Source: Mangrovimonas xylaniphaga (GTDB lineage: Bacteria > Bacteroidota > Bacteroidia > Flavobacteriales > Flavobacteriaceae). From it: DNA of 64,000 nucleotides. Each line of letters begins with the position of its first letter. Position 1 is the first letter of the stretch. The notes under the pieces were generated by a model that saw only the letters and a program-made list of their open reading frames with translations, had not been told where the DNA came from and made no database searches. Where the stretch lies: positions 62,001 through 126,000 of the forward strand of contig NZ_LBIP01000022.1 of the NCBI RefSeq assembly GCF_001280435.1. The letters are read 5' to 3'. Position numbers and translations under genes: made by a program. Shown here in pieces: positions 18,072 to 28,200 of this stretch.

Positions 18072-18799
18072 TTGTTGCGTGTACTGATTTTAATTTCTGA
18101 CTGATAGGTCACCAATGAATTTTCCGGAACCGATTGGGTAATCCAAACATTGGCACCAATAATGCTGTTGGCACCAATCACGATGTCTCCCCCCAAAATT
18201 GTGGCATTGGCATAAATGGTGACATTATCCTCAATGGTCGGGTGACGTTTGGTATTGGACAAACTCTTCTTCACCTGAATCCCTCCAAGTGTTACCCCTT
18301 GATAAATCTTTACATTTTTTTTTATGATAGAAGTTTCCCCAATCACAATTCCTGTTCCGTGGTCTATAAAAAAGGAGTCTCCAATAGTGGCTCCCGGATG
18401 GATATCAATGCCTGTTTTACCATGCACACACTCACTCATCATTCTTGCAACTACAGGTACATTCAACTTAAAAAGCTCGTGACTCAAACGATGAATGGCA
18501 ATAGCATGGAATCCTGGATACGCCAAATAAATCTCTTCCAAACTTTTACAAGCCGGATCGTTTTTCTCGGTAGCTAAAGCATCCAATTCAATGCGTTTTT
18601 TAATGGATGGAATCTTGTTTGAAAAGGCGTCCCAAATTTCATTTCCATTTTGAACATTCAGTTGCGATACCACATCCAAAAAGACCTGCTTTAAAACTTT
18701 CAATTCTTTTTGCTGAACATCTTCCTCATCAAATAATGCATAGAAGAGTCGTTTTGTAAAAGTCGCGATATCGTCCTTTAAGCGAAGTTTATATGCCAT
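18068..18799 (-). CDS. cysE: Serine O-acetyltransferase
   Basis: Makes O-acetylserine from serine and acetyl-CoA. The left-handed beta-helix hexapeptide repeats run from ~residue 130 to the end (IDIHPGATIGDSFFIDHGTG, GVTLGG, KRHPTIEDNVTIYANATILGG). The catalytic His is in the DIHPGA/DHGTG region. I prefer ATG 18799 (MAYKLRLKDD) over the Met six codons upstream. The C-terminal tail ends ...KISTRNK and lacks the Ile-terminal peptide that binds cysteine synthase in enterobacteria, so complex formation is uncertain. Confidence 0.92.
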   Translation of the reverse strand: MAYKLRLKDDIATFTKRLFYALFDEEDVQQKELKVLKQVFLDVVSQLNVQNGNEIWDAFSNKIPSIKKRIELDALATEKNDPACKSLEEIYLAYPGFHAIAIHRLSHELFKLNVPVVARMMSECVHGKTGIDIHPGATIGDSFFIDHGTGIVIGETSIIKKNVKIYQGVTLGGIQVKKSLSNTKRHPTIEDNVTIYANATILGGDIVIGANSIIGANVWITQSVPENSLVTYQSEIKISTRNK

Positions 18800-18860
18800 A
18801 GTTGTTATTTCGAGCATCTAAATTTAGGGATTACAATTTAAACTGTATTCTAAATAACCG

Positions 18861-19910
18861 TTAATTTATAGCCTGCACTACTGCTTTTGGAGCTTCTTTT
18901 CTCGTGCCGTCAAAACCATCAACACCACTTACGGTAGTATATTTCAGCACATACTTTTTACCCGGATTGATGATTTTATAAGCAGATTGACACATTAAAG
19001 TCGCCTCATGAAACCCACAAAGTATCAACTTCAATTTGCCTTCGTAAGTGTTTACATCGCCAATGGCAAAGATTCCAGGAATATTGGTTTGGTAATCCAA
19101 GGTATCTACTTTGATGGCATTTTTTTCAATTCCCAAACCCCAATCGCCTATAGGCCCTAATTTTGGAGACAAACCAAACAAAGGAATAAAATGATCCGCC
19201 TCATGCAATATTTTTTCACCGTCCTTGATAATCGTTACGCCCTCTAATTTGGAATTGCCATGCAAGGCAGTCACCTCTGCTGGAGTCACCAAATTGATTT
19301 TCCCTAATAACTTTAACTCTTGTACTTTTTCTACGGAATCCAAGGCACCACGAAATTCATTTCGTCTATGAACCAAAGTGACCTCTTCGGCTACATCTGC
19401 CAAGAAAATACTCCAATCCAAAGCAGAATCTCCCCCTCCTGAAATCACCACTTTTTTGTTGCGGTACACTTCTGGATCCTTGATAAAATACTCCACACCT
19501 TTATCTTCGTAATAAGAAATGTTTTCAATCAAGGGTTTTCTAGGCTCAAACGATCCCAAACCTCCCGCAATAGCAACCACAGGAGCATGGTGTTTAGTCC
19601 CCTTATTGGTGGTTACAATGAAACTACCGTCATCCAGCTTTTCAATGGTTTCTGCGCGTTCTCCCAATGTAAACCCAGGTTCAAATTGTTTGCCCTGTTC
19701 CAATAAATTATTGGTTAAATCTCCGGCCAATATCTCCGGAAATCCCGGAATATCGTAGATTGGTTTTTTAGGATATATCTCCGAGCATTGTCCTCCCGGT
19801 TGGGGCAACGCATCAATTAAATGACACTTCAATTTCAATAATCCGGCTTCAAAAACTGTGAATAACCCCGTTGGTCCTGCTCCAATAATCAATATATCTG
19901 TTTTTATCAT
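18861..19910 (-). CDS. Ferredoxin/flavodoxin-NADP+ reductase (thioredoxin reductase-like type)
   Basis: ~349 aa from ATG 19910 (MIKTDILIIGAGPTGLF). It is a two-dinucleotide-domain flavoprotein: FAD motif GAGPTGL (residues 9-15) and NADPH motif SGGGDSALDW (~160). There is no CxxC redox pair after the NADPH motif, which separates it from thioredoxin reductase and matches the YumC-type FNR. GQCSEIYPKKPIYDIPG is a family hallmark. Beside sulfite reductase and SUMT it most likely supplies electrons for sulfite reduction through ferredoxin or flavodoxin; this partner role is inferred from position. Confidence 0.85.
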   Translation of the reverse strand: MIKTDILIIGAGPTGLFTVFEAGLLKLKCHLIDALPQPGGQCSEIYPKKPIYDIPGFPEILAGDLTNNLLEQGKQFEPGFTLGERAETIEKLDDGSFIVTTNKGTKHHAPVVAIAGGLGSFEPRKPLIENISYYEDKGVEYFIKDPEVYRNKKVVISGGGDSALDWSIFLADVAEEVTLVHRRNEFRGALDSVEKVQELKLLGKINLVTPAEVTALHGNSKLEGVTIIKDGEKILHEADHFIPLFGLSPKLGPIGDWGLGIEKNAIKVDTLDYQTNIPGIFAIGDVNTYEGKLKLILCGFHEATLMCQSAYKIINPGKKYVLKYTTVSGVDGFDGTRKEAPKAVVQAIN

Positions 19911-19980
19911 GGTCTCTAATTTTAGTCGATTTTGGATATAGCTATCCCGTAAAATCAATAATTTTTAAAAAATTTTGTTT

Positions 19981-20754
19981 CTATTTATTCTCTGAAAACT
20001 GTTGAATTTCTTGGCGTATCGAAGTCAAATGCACTCGGTCGTTGACCACTTCACCCACTATAATTATGGCTGGATTGGATAACTGTTCTTGCTCAACGAC
20101 CTCACAAATGGAAGCAACTGTACCAATGCCTATTCTTTCATCTTTTGTAGTTCCATTTTGAATGATTGCTACCGGTGTTTCAGCTTTCCCTTCCTTTTGA
20201 AAAGCTTCCATGATTTGAGGCAGCTTGCTCATCCCCATCAAAATAACTACTGTAGCCGTAGATTTGGCCGCAATAGGAATATCATTGGACATTTTATGAT
20301 CTTTGGTTGTTCCCGTAATCACCCAAAAACTTTCGGAACTCCCTCGCTTCGTCAAAGGAATGCCTTGGTAAGCTGGCACTGCAATAGCCGATGAAATCCC
20401 TGGCACCACATTGCCTTCCACACCAAACCTCTGGGCATATTCCAATTCTTCGGCTCCTCTACCAAATACAAATGGATCGCCTCCCTTTAACCGCACAACA
20501 TGGCCGTGACTTTTAGCCCTTGCCACAATCAATTCATTGATTTGCTCCTGTTGATAGGCATAGCAACCTTTTCGTTTTCCCACAAAAATGAGTTCAGCTT
20601 CTGGTGATGCATATTCCAACAAAGCCTCATTAATTAAGGCATCATATAAAATTACTTGAGCCGAACCAATGGCCTTTACCGCCTTTAGGGTGATTAATTC
20701 CGGATCTCCCGGACCTGCTCCCACAACTGTCAATCTTGGAGTTGTTTTTTTCAT
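19981..20754 (-). CDS. cobA: Uroporphyrinogen-III C-methyltransferase
   Basis: 257 aa from ATG 20754 (MKKTTPRLTVVGAGPGDPE). SAM-dependent methylation of uroporphyrinogen III to precorrin-2, first step to siroheme, the cofactor of the adjacent sulfite reductase. VGAGPGDPELITLKAV, LIVRAKSHGHVVRLKGGDPFVFGRG-type and VVPGISSA segments identify the SUMT family. It has no precorrin-2 dehydrogenase/ferrochelatase domain, and none is encoded nearby, so the last steps must be encoded elsewhere. It begins 18 bp after the sulfite reductase stop. Confidence 0.93.
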   Translation of the reverse strand: MKKTTPRLTVVGAGPGDPELITLKAVKAIGSAQVILYDALINEALLEYASPEAELIFVGKRKGCYAYQQEQINELIVARAKSHGHVVRLKGGDPFVFGRGAEELEYAQRFGVEGNVVPGISSAIAVPAYQGIPLTKRGSSESFWVITGTTKDHKMSNDIPIAAKSTATVVILMGMSKLPQIMEAFQKEGKAETPVAIIQNGTTKDERIGIGTVASICEVVEQEQLSNPAIIIVGEVVNDRVHLTSIRQEIQQFSENK

Positions 20755-20772
20755 ACCTTTTGATTTGAACAA

Positions 20773-22866
20773 TTAACTGGCCACTTTCTGCTCTTCTGCC
20801 CTAAATACTCTTACTGTAGACAAAAATGCTTTGGCACTTTGAATATAATTCGCTGCAAATTCCTTCGTTGGGGCGTTGTGTTTTATTTGATAAACCAAAT
20901 CTGAAAATGAATTTTCAAGATTTAGTCGATTTAAATCTACAAAAAGTGAATCAAATTGGGAAATGATTCCCGCATGGGTGTTCACTGAAATATCTTCGGA
21001 AATCAAAATGGCTTTTGCCGAGTTCACCATGGAACCATAAGCGTGATACACCGCCGCCGAATACACTTTATCCTCAAAGGACTGTTCTGCCAATTCAATT
21101 TTTTCCTCACTTTCCAAAAACAGTGTCGATACCAAATCGATGACCACACCAGCACATTCTCCAACCCCAATGGCTTTCACATACTTTTCATTCGTTCCCC
21201 AATCAATAAAATCTTCTTGGGTTAGGTTGGAAACATCAGACAAATCAGTCAAGAAATCGTAGAAATACTTCTGTCCCTGCTCCAAATAATAGTCCACAAA
21301 AGGCTTTCCTTTAGCATTGGCTTCATAGTCATTCAAAATTCTACGCAAGGCCTCAGGCCCTCGTCTACTCGGAACTTTTACCACTTTATCAGCGAAAATC
21401 CCATTCCCGTTTCCTTTGTTACCACCTCCTAACAATACTTGCAATGCCGGTGCCACCAATTTATCAGGCGTACGAATGGACATTCCCTGAAATCCTATAT
21501 TGGCCATAGTGTGCTGTCCACAAGCATTCATACAACCACTAATTTTGATAATCAAATCTTCATTATCCAAATATTGCGGATATTCGGCCTTAATGACACG
21601 CTCCAACTCTTCGGCAATTCCAGTACTGCTAGCAATTCCTAAATTACAGGTGTCTGTTCCTGGACATGCGGTGATATCCACTGCTTTATTATAACCAAGT
21701 TCGGTAAAGCCCAACTTGCTCAACTCTTGATAAAAGAAAGGCAACAATTCTTCCTTGACAAAAGGAATCAAGATATTCTGACGCAAGGTCAACCTAATTT
21801 CACCAGCAGCATAGGTTTCCACCAAATCTGCCAACAATCTGGCTTTATCCGTATAAAAATCACCTAATAACACTTTAATACCAATAGCCACATAACCTTC
21901 CTGTTTTTGAGGAACAATGTTAGTAGCCTTCCATTTATTAAAGGTCTCCACATCAACCAATTCTACATTCGGAACTGTAACCTTAACAGGCACTGATATT
22001 GGATACGAATCTGCATCAATAGGAACAGATTTGTATTCTATAGCCGCTTGCTCCTCATCCACCAATTGTCTGAAAGCCTCCAAGCCAATATCCTTTACTA
22101 AGAATTTGACACGTGCCTTGGCGCGACTTTTACGTTCTCCATGGCGATCAAAAATTCTCAAAACACCTTCCATCACTGGAATAATTTTATCTGAAGGCAA
22201 GAACTCATACAGTACATCGGCATGACGTGGTTGGGAACCCAAACCACCTGCAAGCATTACCTTAAAACCTCTAGTGCCATTTTGAATTTTTGCAATAAAG
22301 CCCAAATCGTGCATATAAGACAAGCCTGTATCCGCATCGGAAGCCGAAAATGACACCTTAAACTTGCGCCCCATTTCCTGACAGATAGGATTTCTCAAAA
22401 AGAATTTGAACACAGCATCAGCATAAGGAGATACATCGAAAGGTTCATCAATGTCAATTCCCGCTGTTTCACTTGCAGTGACATTTCTTACTGTATTTCC
22501 ACAAGCTTCACGTAAGGTGACCTCATCACGCTCCAATTCGGCCCAAAGCTCTGGGGTTCTGTCCAAATCTACATAATGGATCTGGATATCCTGACGCGTA
22601 GTAATGTGCAATCTCCCTCTAGAATATTCATCCGACACATCTGCAATTCTTCGCAACTGCTTGCTCAATACTTTTCCGTAAGGCAATTTGATGCGAATCA
22701 TTTGCACTCCGTGTTGACGTTGCCCATAAACTCCACGAGCCAAACGCAGGCTTCGGAATTTCTCCTCATCGATCTTACCATTATGAAACAGCTCAATTTT
22801 ATTGGCCAATTCAATAATGTCCCTCTCTACAACTGGATTTTCTATTTCTGTTCTAAAACTTTGCAT
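20773..22866 (-). CDS. Ferredoxin-type sulfite (nitrite/sulfite) reductase with C-terminal extension
   Basis: 697 aa hemoprotein reducing sulfite to sulfide. Two ferredoxin-like half domains (ANGVYGQRQHGVQMIRIKLPYG-type at ~50-70) and siroheme/[4Fe-4S] ligands are visible in TACPGTDTCNLG (Cys-x5-Cys, ~405) and ISGCMNACGQH (Cys-x3-Cys, ~450). The catalytic part ends near residue 500. The final ~190 residues are alpha-helical and resemble the HEPN-like extension seen on flavobacterial homologues. Neighbours cysH and SUMT argue for assimilatory sulfite rather than nitrite reduction. No flavoprotein subunit is adjacent; the FNR-like gene is the probable electron source. Confidence 0.88.
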   Translation of the reverse strand: MQSFRTEIENPVVERDIIELANKIELFHNGKIDEEKFRSLRLARGVYGQRQHGVQMIRIKLPYGKVLSKQLRRIADVSDEYSRGRLHITTRQDIQIHYVDLDRTPELWAELERDEVTLREACGNTVRNVTASETAGIDIDEPFDVSPYADAVFKFFLRNPICQEMGRKFKVSFSASDADTGLSYMHDLGFIAKIQNGTRGFKVMLAGGLGSQPRHADVLYEFLPSDKIIPVMEGVLRIFDRHGERKSRAKARVKFLVKDIGLEAFRQLVDEEQAAIEYKSVPIDADSYPISVPVKVTVPNVELVDVETFNKWKATNIVPQKQEGYVAIGIKVLLGDFYTDKARLLADLVETYAAGEIRLTLRQNILIPFVKEELLPFFYQELSKLGFTELGYNKAVDITACPGTDTCNLGIASSTGIAEELERVIKAEYPQYLDNEDLIIKISGCMNACGQHTMANIGFQGMSIRTPDKLVAPALQVLLGGGNKGNGNGIFADKVVKVPSRRGPEALRRILNDYEANAKGKPFVDYYLEQGQKYFYDFLTDLSDVSNLTQEDFIDWGTNEKYVKAIGVGECAGVVIDLVSTLFLESEEKIELAEQSFEDKVYSAAVYHAYGSMVNSAKAILISEDISVNTHAGIISQFDSLFVDLNRLNLENSFSDLVYQIKHNAPTKEFAANYIQSAKAFLSTVRVFRAEEQKVAS

Positions 22867-22881
22867 AATGCCTGTTTGCTG

Positions 22882-23508
22882 TTATTGCAAGTGTATACCA
22901 CACTCTCTGTTTTTCAATGCCTTTATAGGATCGAAATAATCATGATTTTTGGGCAGTCCGTGAACTTCCAAATAATTGTCTAAGTCTGCATCGGTCCAAT
23001 AATAAAAGGGGCTTACCTTTAAAATACCGTCCTTACTCAAACTCAAAATATCCTTCTTGCTTCTAAGTTCTGTCTGCCGCACTCTAATGTTTGTAAACCA
23101 TAAATCGGGCTGATGTTCTTTAAGCGCTCTTCTGAACGGCTCCAATTTCACAACTTCCGAAAATTCAGCATGATTATCATCTTCCAATCCAGGTAAACCA
23201 ATAGTGGCATCAATTTCAGCCTTGCTTTTTAGGGACTGATACCTATAGATATTCAAATTGTATTGTCTAATCAAATTTGAGGCATGCTCATACGTACTGT
23301 TTTCATTATAAAGGGTATCACACCAAATCACCTTAATGCCCTTATCCTTCCTGACCATGGTGCTCAACAATACTGAAGAATACACTCCAAAACTAGTAGT
23401 GACAATTCGGTTTTCTGATACAGTTAAAGCCCAGTCAATAATTTCATCTGGTGTTTTGTCTCGCAACACTTGATTCCAATATGCGATATCAATGGTATGT
23501 CCAATCAT
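22882..23508 (-). CDS. cysH: Phosphoadenylyl-sulfate (PAPS) reductase family protein
   Basis: 208 aa, thioredoxin-dependent reduction of PAPS or APS to sulfite. It has the PP-loop region TTSFGVYSSVLL, the TNIRVRQTELR arginine cluster, and the catalytic Cys in the C-terminal ECGIHLQ. The CC and CxxC cysteines that bind a [4Fe-4S] cluster in APS reductases are absent, which favours PAPS as substrate, although SGG-type P-loop residues are degenerate (TSFGV). Neither cysD/cysN (ATP sulfurylase) nor cysC is in the window. First gene of the cysH-sir-cobA-fnr unit, with promoter and operator-like repeat directly upstream. Confidence 0.85.
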   Translation of the reverse strand: MIGHTIDIAYWNQVLRDKTPDEIIDWALTVSENRIVTTSFGVYSSVLLSTMVRKDKGIKVIWCDTLYNENSTYEHASNLIRQYNLNIYRYQSLKSKAEIDATIGLPGLEDDNHAEFSEVVKLEPFRRALKEHQPDLWFTNIRVRQTELRSKKDILSLSKDGILKVSPFYYWTDADLDNYLEVHGLPKNHDYFDPIKALKNRECGIHLQ

Positions 23509-23523
23509 AATTTAAATTTTAAC

Positions 23524-23550
23524 TCCTATTATCCTATCGGAATAGTAGGA
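23524..23550 (-). promoter_or_regulatory. Operator-like repeat at the cysH promoter
   Basis: Interrupted inverted repeat on the plus strand: TCCTATTA at 23524-23531 and TAGTAGGA at 23543-23550 (one mismatch per arm), with a third TCCTA at 23532-23536. It starts 9 nt after the -7 box, thus covering the transcription start, and 16 nt before the cysH ATG. A likely binding site for the Rrf2 regulator encoded just upstream; inference from position. Confidence 0.5.
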
Positions 23551-23558
23551 TTTAAAAA

Positions 23559-23566
23559 CAAAAGTA
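23559..23566 (-). promoter_or_regulatory. -7 promoter box of the cysH operon
   Basis: Minus strand TACTTTTG, exact TAnnTTTG, in the 100-bp gap between the Rrf2 gene and cysH. A clear -33 TTG at 17-23 bp is not seen. Confidence 0.5.
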
Positions 23567-23608
23567 TACAAAATAATTTAAAGCGCTGTAAATTTTAATG
23601 TTAAATAA

Positions 23609-24016
23609 TCAAATTATGTCCGCCAAGGACTTATTGTTGAAGATATTAAGCGTGCTATCCCTTACTTCCATCATCAATTTGTGAACAGAGCACGTTTTTT
23701 CATTCGGGCAGTCTTCACACTTCTCATAGAAGTTCAAACTTACGCAAGGCACCATGGCAATGGGACCTTCCAAAATACGCATTACGGCAGACATTTTGAT
23801 ATCCTTGGGATCCCTAAGCAGGTAATAGCCTCCGCCCTTACCTTTCTTGGATCCCAAGAAACCATTTTTCCGCAATGTTAATAGAATACTCTCCAAAAAC
23901 TTTTGGGAAATATTTTCATGTTGGGAAATCACTCCTATTTGTACTGGACTAAAATTCTCCTGTCTGGCCAAGAATGTTAGTGCCTTTAGACCGTATTTGG
24001 TTTTCTTTGAAAGCAT
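23609..24016 (-). CDS. Rrf2-family transcriptional regulator
   Basis: 135 aa with an N-terminal winged helix (KTKYGLKALTFLARQ, ISQHENISQKFLESILLTLRKNGFLGSKKGKGGGYYL) typical of Rrf2/IscR/CymR proteins. A cysteine group, VPCVSLNFYEKCEDCPNEKTC, lies at about residues 90-110, similar to the three-Cys Fe-S site of IscR. It could therefore sense Fe-S or cysteine status. It sits between metZ and cysH and most likely controls sulfur assimilation; the operator-like repeat at 23524-23550 is a candidate target. It starts 26 bp after metZ, so probably belongs to the fusion-metZ transcript. Confidence 0.9.
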   Translation of the reverse strand: MLSKKTKYGLKALTFLARQENFSPVQIGVISQHENISQKFLESILLTLRKNGFLGSKKGKGGGYYLLRDPKDIKMSAVMRILEGPIAMVPCVSLNFYEKCEDCPNEKTCSVHKLMMEVRDSTLNIFNNKSLADII

Positions 24017-24042
24017 TGCTCAAATATAACCAAATTCTTATA

Positions 24043-25209
24043 TCAATCTAACGCCTGTCCTAAATCGGCAATAATATCCTCGAAATGCTCCAAACCTACA
24101 GAAACCCTTACCAATCCATCGGTAATCCCAACTTCCAATCTATCAGCTTCACTTAATTTACTGTGTGTTGTTGAGGCCGGGTGCGTTACAATAGTTCTCG
24201 TGTCTCCCAAATTGGCAGAAAGCGAAGCCATTTTAAGAGCATCCAAAAACTTACGCCCAGCTTCTACTCCTCCTTTAATTTCAAAAGCTACAATATTCCC
24301 TCCTTGTTTCATTTGCTTTTTGGCAATTTCATACTGCGGGTGCGATTTTAAAAATGGATATTTCACAAAATTGACATTGTCATGGCTTTCTAAAAATTCT
24401 GCCACCTTCAAGGCATTTTCGCAATGTCTATCCACGCGAACAGGCAAGGTTTCTAAGCTTTTGGATAACACCCAAGCATTAAATGGCGACAAAGACGGCC
24501 CTGTATTTCTTGAGAACAAATAAATCTCTCTAATCAACTTCTTACTTCCAACAGTCACTCCCCCTAACACACGACCTTGTCCATCGATTAACTTAGTTGC
24601 GGAATGAATTACCAAATCGGCACCAAACTTAATTGGGTTTTGCAAATAGGGCGTCGCGAAGCAATTATCAATCACCAATAGGATGTTATGTTTCTTGGCA
24701 ATCTTCCCTAACAATTCCAAATCCAAAATATCTACCGCTGGGTTGGTAGGTGTTTCGGCATATAGAATTTTGGTGTTAGGTTGAATCAATTCTTCAATTT
24801 TATCAACTTCACTCTCCTTAAAATAGGTGGTTTCAATATTCCACTTTGGAAGATAGGTGGTAAACAACGCATGAGTAGAACCAAATACACTTCGACACGA
24901 AACCACATGGTCTCCTGCATTCAACAAAGCCGCGAAGGTTGAAAACACTGCCGACATTCCCGTAGCATAGGCATAACCAGCTTCAGCTCCCTCCAATTTG
25001 CAGATTTTCTCCACAAACTCCGAAGTATTTGGGTTGGTAAAACGGCTGTAAATATTGCGTTCCTTTTCCTCTGCAAAGGAGGCACGCATGTCCTCGGCAT
25101 CATCAAATTTAAAACTTGAGGTGAGATACAAAGGCGCTGAATGCTCTGAATATTGCGAACGCTCCAACTGTGTTCTGATAGCTTCGGTTTCGAAATGTTT
25201 TTGACTCAT
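24043..25209 (-). CDS. metZ: O-acylhomoserine sulfhydrylase (MetZ/MetY type)
   Basis: 388 aa from ATG 25209 (MSQKHFETEAIRTQLERSQ). Cys/Met-metabolism PLP enzyme that makes homocysteine from O-acyl-homoserine and sulfide. Visible are YSRFTNPNT, YATGMSAVFST, the Asp in VIDNCFATP, the PLP lysine in HSATKLIDGQGRVLGG and the C-terminal VRVSVGLEH. The sequence style fits O-succinylhomoserine sulfhydrylase, but the adjacent MetX domain could supply either acetyl- or succinyl-homoserine. It sits 51 bp after the metX-thrA fusion and links the sulfide pathway to methionine. Confidence 0.88.
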   Translation of the reverse strand: MSQKHFETEAIRTQLERSQYSEHSAPLYLTSSFKFDDAEDMRASFAEEKERNIYSRFTNPNTSEFVEKICKLEGAEAGYAYATGMSAVFSTFAALLNAGDHVVSCRSVFGSTHALFTTYLPKWNIETTYFKESEVDKIEELIQPNTKILYAETPTNPAVDILDLELLGKIAKKHNILLVIDNCFATPYLQNPIKFGADLVIHSATKLIDGQGRVLGGVTVGSKKLIREIYLFSRNTGPSLSPFNAWVLSKSLETLPVRVDRHCENALKVAEFLESHDNVNFVKYPFLKSHPQYEIAKKQMKQGGNIVAFEIKGGVEAGRKFLDALKMASLSANLGDTRTIVTHPASTTHSKLSEADRLEVGITDGLVRVSVGLEHFEDIIADLGQALD

Positions 25210-25260
25210 GACAATAGGTATTTTGTGTTCCAAATTGAATTTTGGAATTGTGTTTTCTTA

Positions 25261-28200
25261 TTAGTTAATGTGTTTAGACAATCGTAAAATATCACCAAAG
25301 ACACCTCTGGCGGTTACTTCGGCTCCTGCACCGGCCCCTTGGATTACGATTGGCTGTTCTCCATAAGATTCTGTAAAAATTTCAAAAATGGCATCGGAAC
25401 CTTTTACATGTCCCAAAGTGCTGTCTTCTGGAATAGAAACCAATTTTACTTCCAAATTCCCTTTCTCCTGCGACAGGTCACCAAACAAATCTCCAACATA
25501 TCTCAACACATGGCCCGGTTCCTGCTGTTCTTTGATTTTTTGGAATTCCTCATCAAGCACATCCAATTGCCCCAAAAATTCCTGAACTGAAATATTTCTA
25601 TAAGCTTCAGGGATTAAATTTTGAACAGAAACATCCTCAAATTCGTTATGCAAATCCAACTCGCGAGCCAAGATCAATAATTTACGTGCTACATCATTCC
25701 CAGAGAAATCCTCTCTTGGATCTGGCTCCGTAAATCCTTTATCGATAGTTTCCTGAACAATGGCGCTGAACGGTTTGTCCTGAACAGAAAAGTTATTAAA
25801 CAAATAACTCAACGTCCCAGAAAACACCCCTCTAATTCTAGTAATATTTTCACCAGATTCGTGCAATAACTTGATGGTGTCAATTAATGGCAATCCAGCA
25901 CCCACCGTAGTTTCGTAAAGGTATTGTTTGTTGTGATCTTTTAAGTGCTCTCTTAAATCGGTGTAAAAATCGTGGGAAATGGTGTTGGCAATTTTATTGG
26001 ACGACACCAAATCAAATCCCGCTTCCACCAATGGCTTGTAATTTTCATGGAACACCCCGCTTGCAGTATTATCCACAGCGATCAAGTTTTCCAAATGGTG
26101 TTTTTTGGCGAAATCCACTATATCCTGAAGTTGATATCCTGAAGTTTCAGCTTTCAAGGCTTCCTTCCAATTTTCATCAACGCCGTTTTTATCTAAAATC
26201 ACTTGTTTTGAATTGGCTATTGCGAATACATTCAAGCTGATTCCCTTGCGCTTTTCAATTTCATCTTTCGATTTCAAAATCTGATTGATCAAAGCACCTC
26301 CAACCAATCCATGGCCAAAAATGGCAATGTTGATTTTCTTGGAAATTCCAAAAATCTCCCCATGAATAACATTGACAGCCTTGTGTAACTGATTCTTTTT
26401 CACCACCAAACTCACATTTCTACCAGTTACCGTATTATTGAATAATAGTGGTGTAATTTGGTTTTTGATCAAGGCATTGAATGGCTTGTGGAACGAGCTC
26501 AACTCAATCCCAATAATAGAAATTACCGACACATCATCTACCACGCCAATTTTGTTAACGTCTTGAGTGTAAAAATCATTTTCAAATTCACGCTCCAATG
26601 CCACCACAGCTTGCGTTGCTTTTGAAGCATCAATGATCAAGCCAATTCCTCTTTCCGAAGATCCTTGCGACACAATACTCACACTGATATTTTGGTCACT
26701 CAAGGCTTTAAAAATTCGGGCATCCACCCCAACTTTTCCTAAAAGACCTCTTCCTTCAAAATTCAAAAGGGCTACATTATCCAAAACCGACAATGAGGTT
26801 ACTTCCTTATTGCTTGGTTTGGCCGTAATCAAGGTACCTTCCCCATCGGAATTGAAGGTGTTCAAGATTCTTAAATTAATATTTTTTTCCACCAATGGAA
26901 TGATGGTTTTAGCATGCAGTACACTGGTTCCAAAGTTTGCCAATTCATTCGCTTCGCTAAAGGACAGCTCTCTAATTTTTTGAGCATCGGCTACCAAATC
27001 AGGATTCGCTGTGTAAATACCATTTACATGCGTATAATTTTGCAATTCTTCTGCATCCAAGAAATTGGCCAACAAAGAAGCAGAATAATTACTTCCGTTG
27101 CGTCCCAAAGTCGTTGTTTCTCCATCCAAATTAGATGCGATGAACCCCGTAACAATATGCACTGTAGAGCCATTGAATTTCTTAAAATGTTCCACAACTT
27201 TCTCCTTGGAAATCTTTTGAATAGGTTGCGAATTTCCAAAATCACCTTCAGTTTTTATCAAGGTTCTAGAGTCCGTTGCATTAGCATTAATGCCTTTTCC
27301 TTTTAATATTTCGGAAATAATTTTGGCTGACAATAATTCCCCGAAAGCCAATACCTGACTTTTGATTTTTTCACTGTAATCCCCAAGCAAAGCCACCCCT
27401 TCGAAAATATTTTCCAAAGCCGAAAACTCACCTGTAAAATCAATACTTGACAATGGCTCTACCTGATAGGCTTTGAAAGCTTCAAAATCGGGTTTGTACA
27501 CTTCCTTCTTAGAAGCTTTTTCAAGCAAAGCTTCCAATTCGTCTGTGGCATTCCCTCTAGCCGATACAACCACTGCTATTTTTTCGCCATCATTAACCTT
27601 TTTCTCTATGATTTCAAGGGCTCTTGTAAGACCTTCTCCATTTCCTAAAGACTTCCCGCCAAACTTCAATATTTTCATTCTCTTGTGTTTTGTATCTGGG
27701 CTAAAAATGCCCTCTATAATTTTTTCTAACTGTTCAAATTCTATTAAAAATGCATCGTGACCATGATCTGAATGGATTTCGTGATAGGTCACATTTGGAT
27801 GCGTTGCGGCCATTTGTTTTTGGGTTTCCCTGTTTTCTTCCGCAGTAAAAAACAAATCGGAGTCCACACCTACGATGGCAATTTTGGAACTGATGATGTC
27901 CAATATATTTTCGTTGGCTTCTCTTCCTTTGGTAACGTCGATGGTTTTCAGCAACTGATTCATCAATTTGTAAGCCGACAACTGAAAACGTTCCTGCAAC
28001 TTATTACCATGATGTAACAACCAACTCTCTACATTAAAAATTTCCAATTCATTGTTAATACTTCTTTGGAAACGTTCCTTAAACGACTTAGGCGTTCTAT
28101 AACACAACATGGCGTGCATTCGGGCATCATGTACTGGGTTGTTGGAATTCACCAAAAACTGCTCTTGAATTTGGCAATTGGCAATCAACCAATCGGTCGA

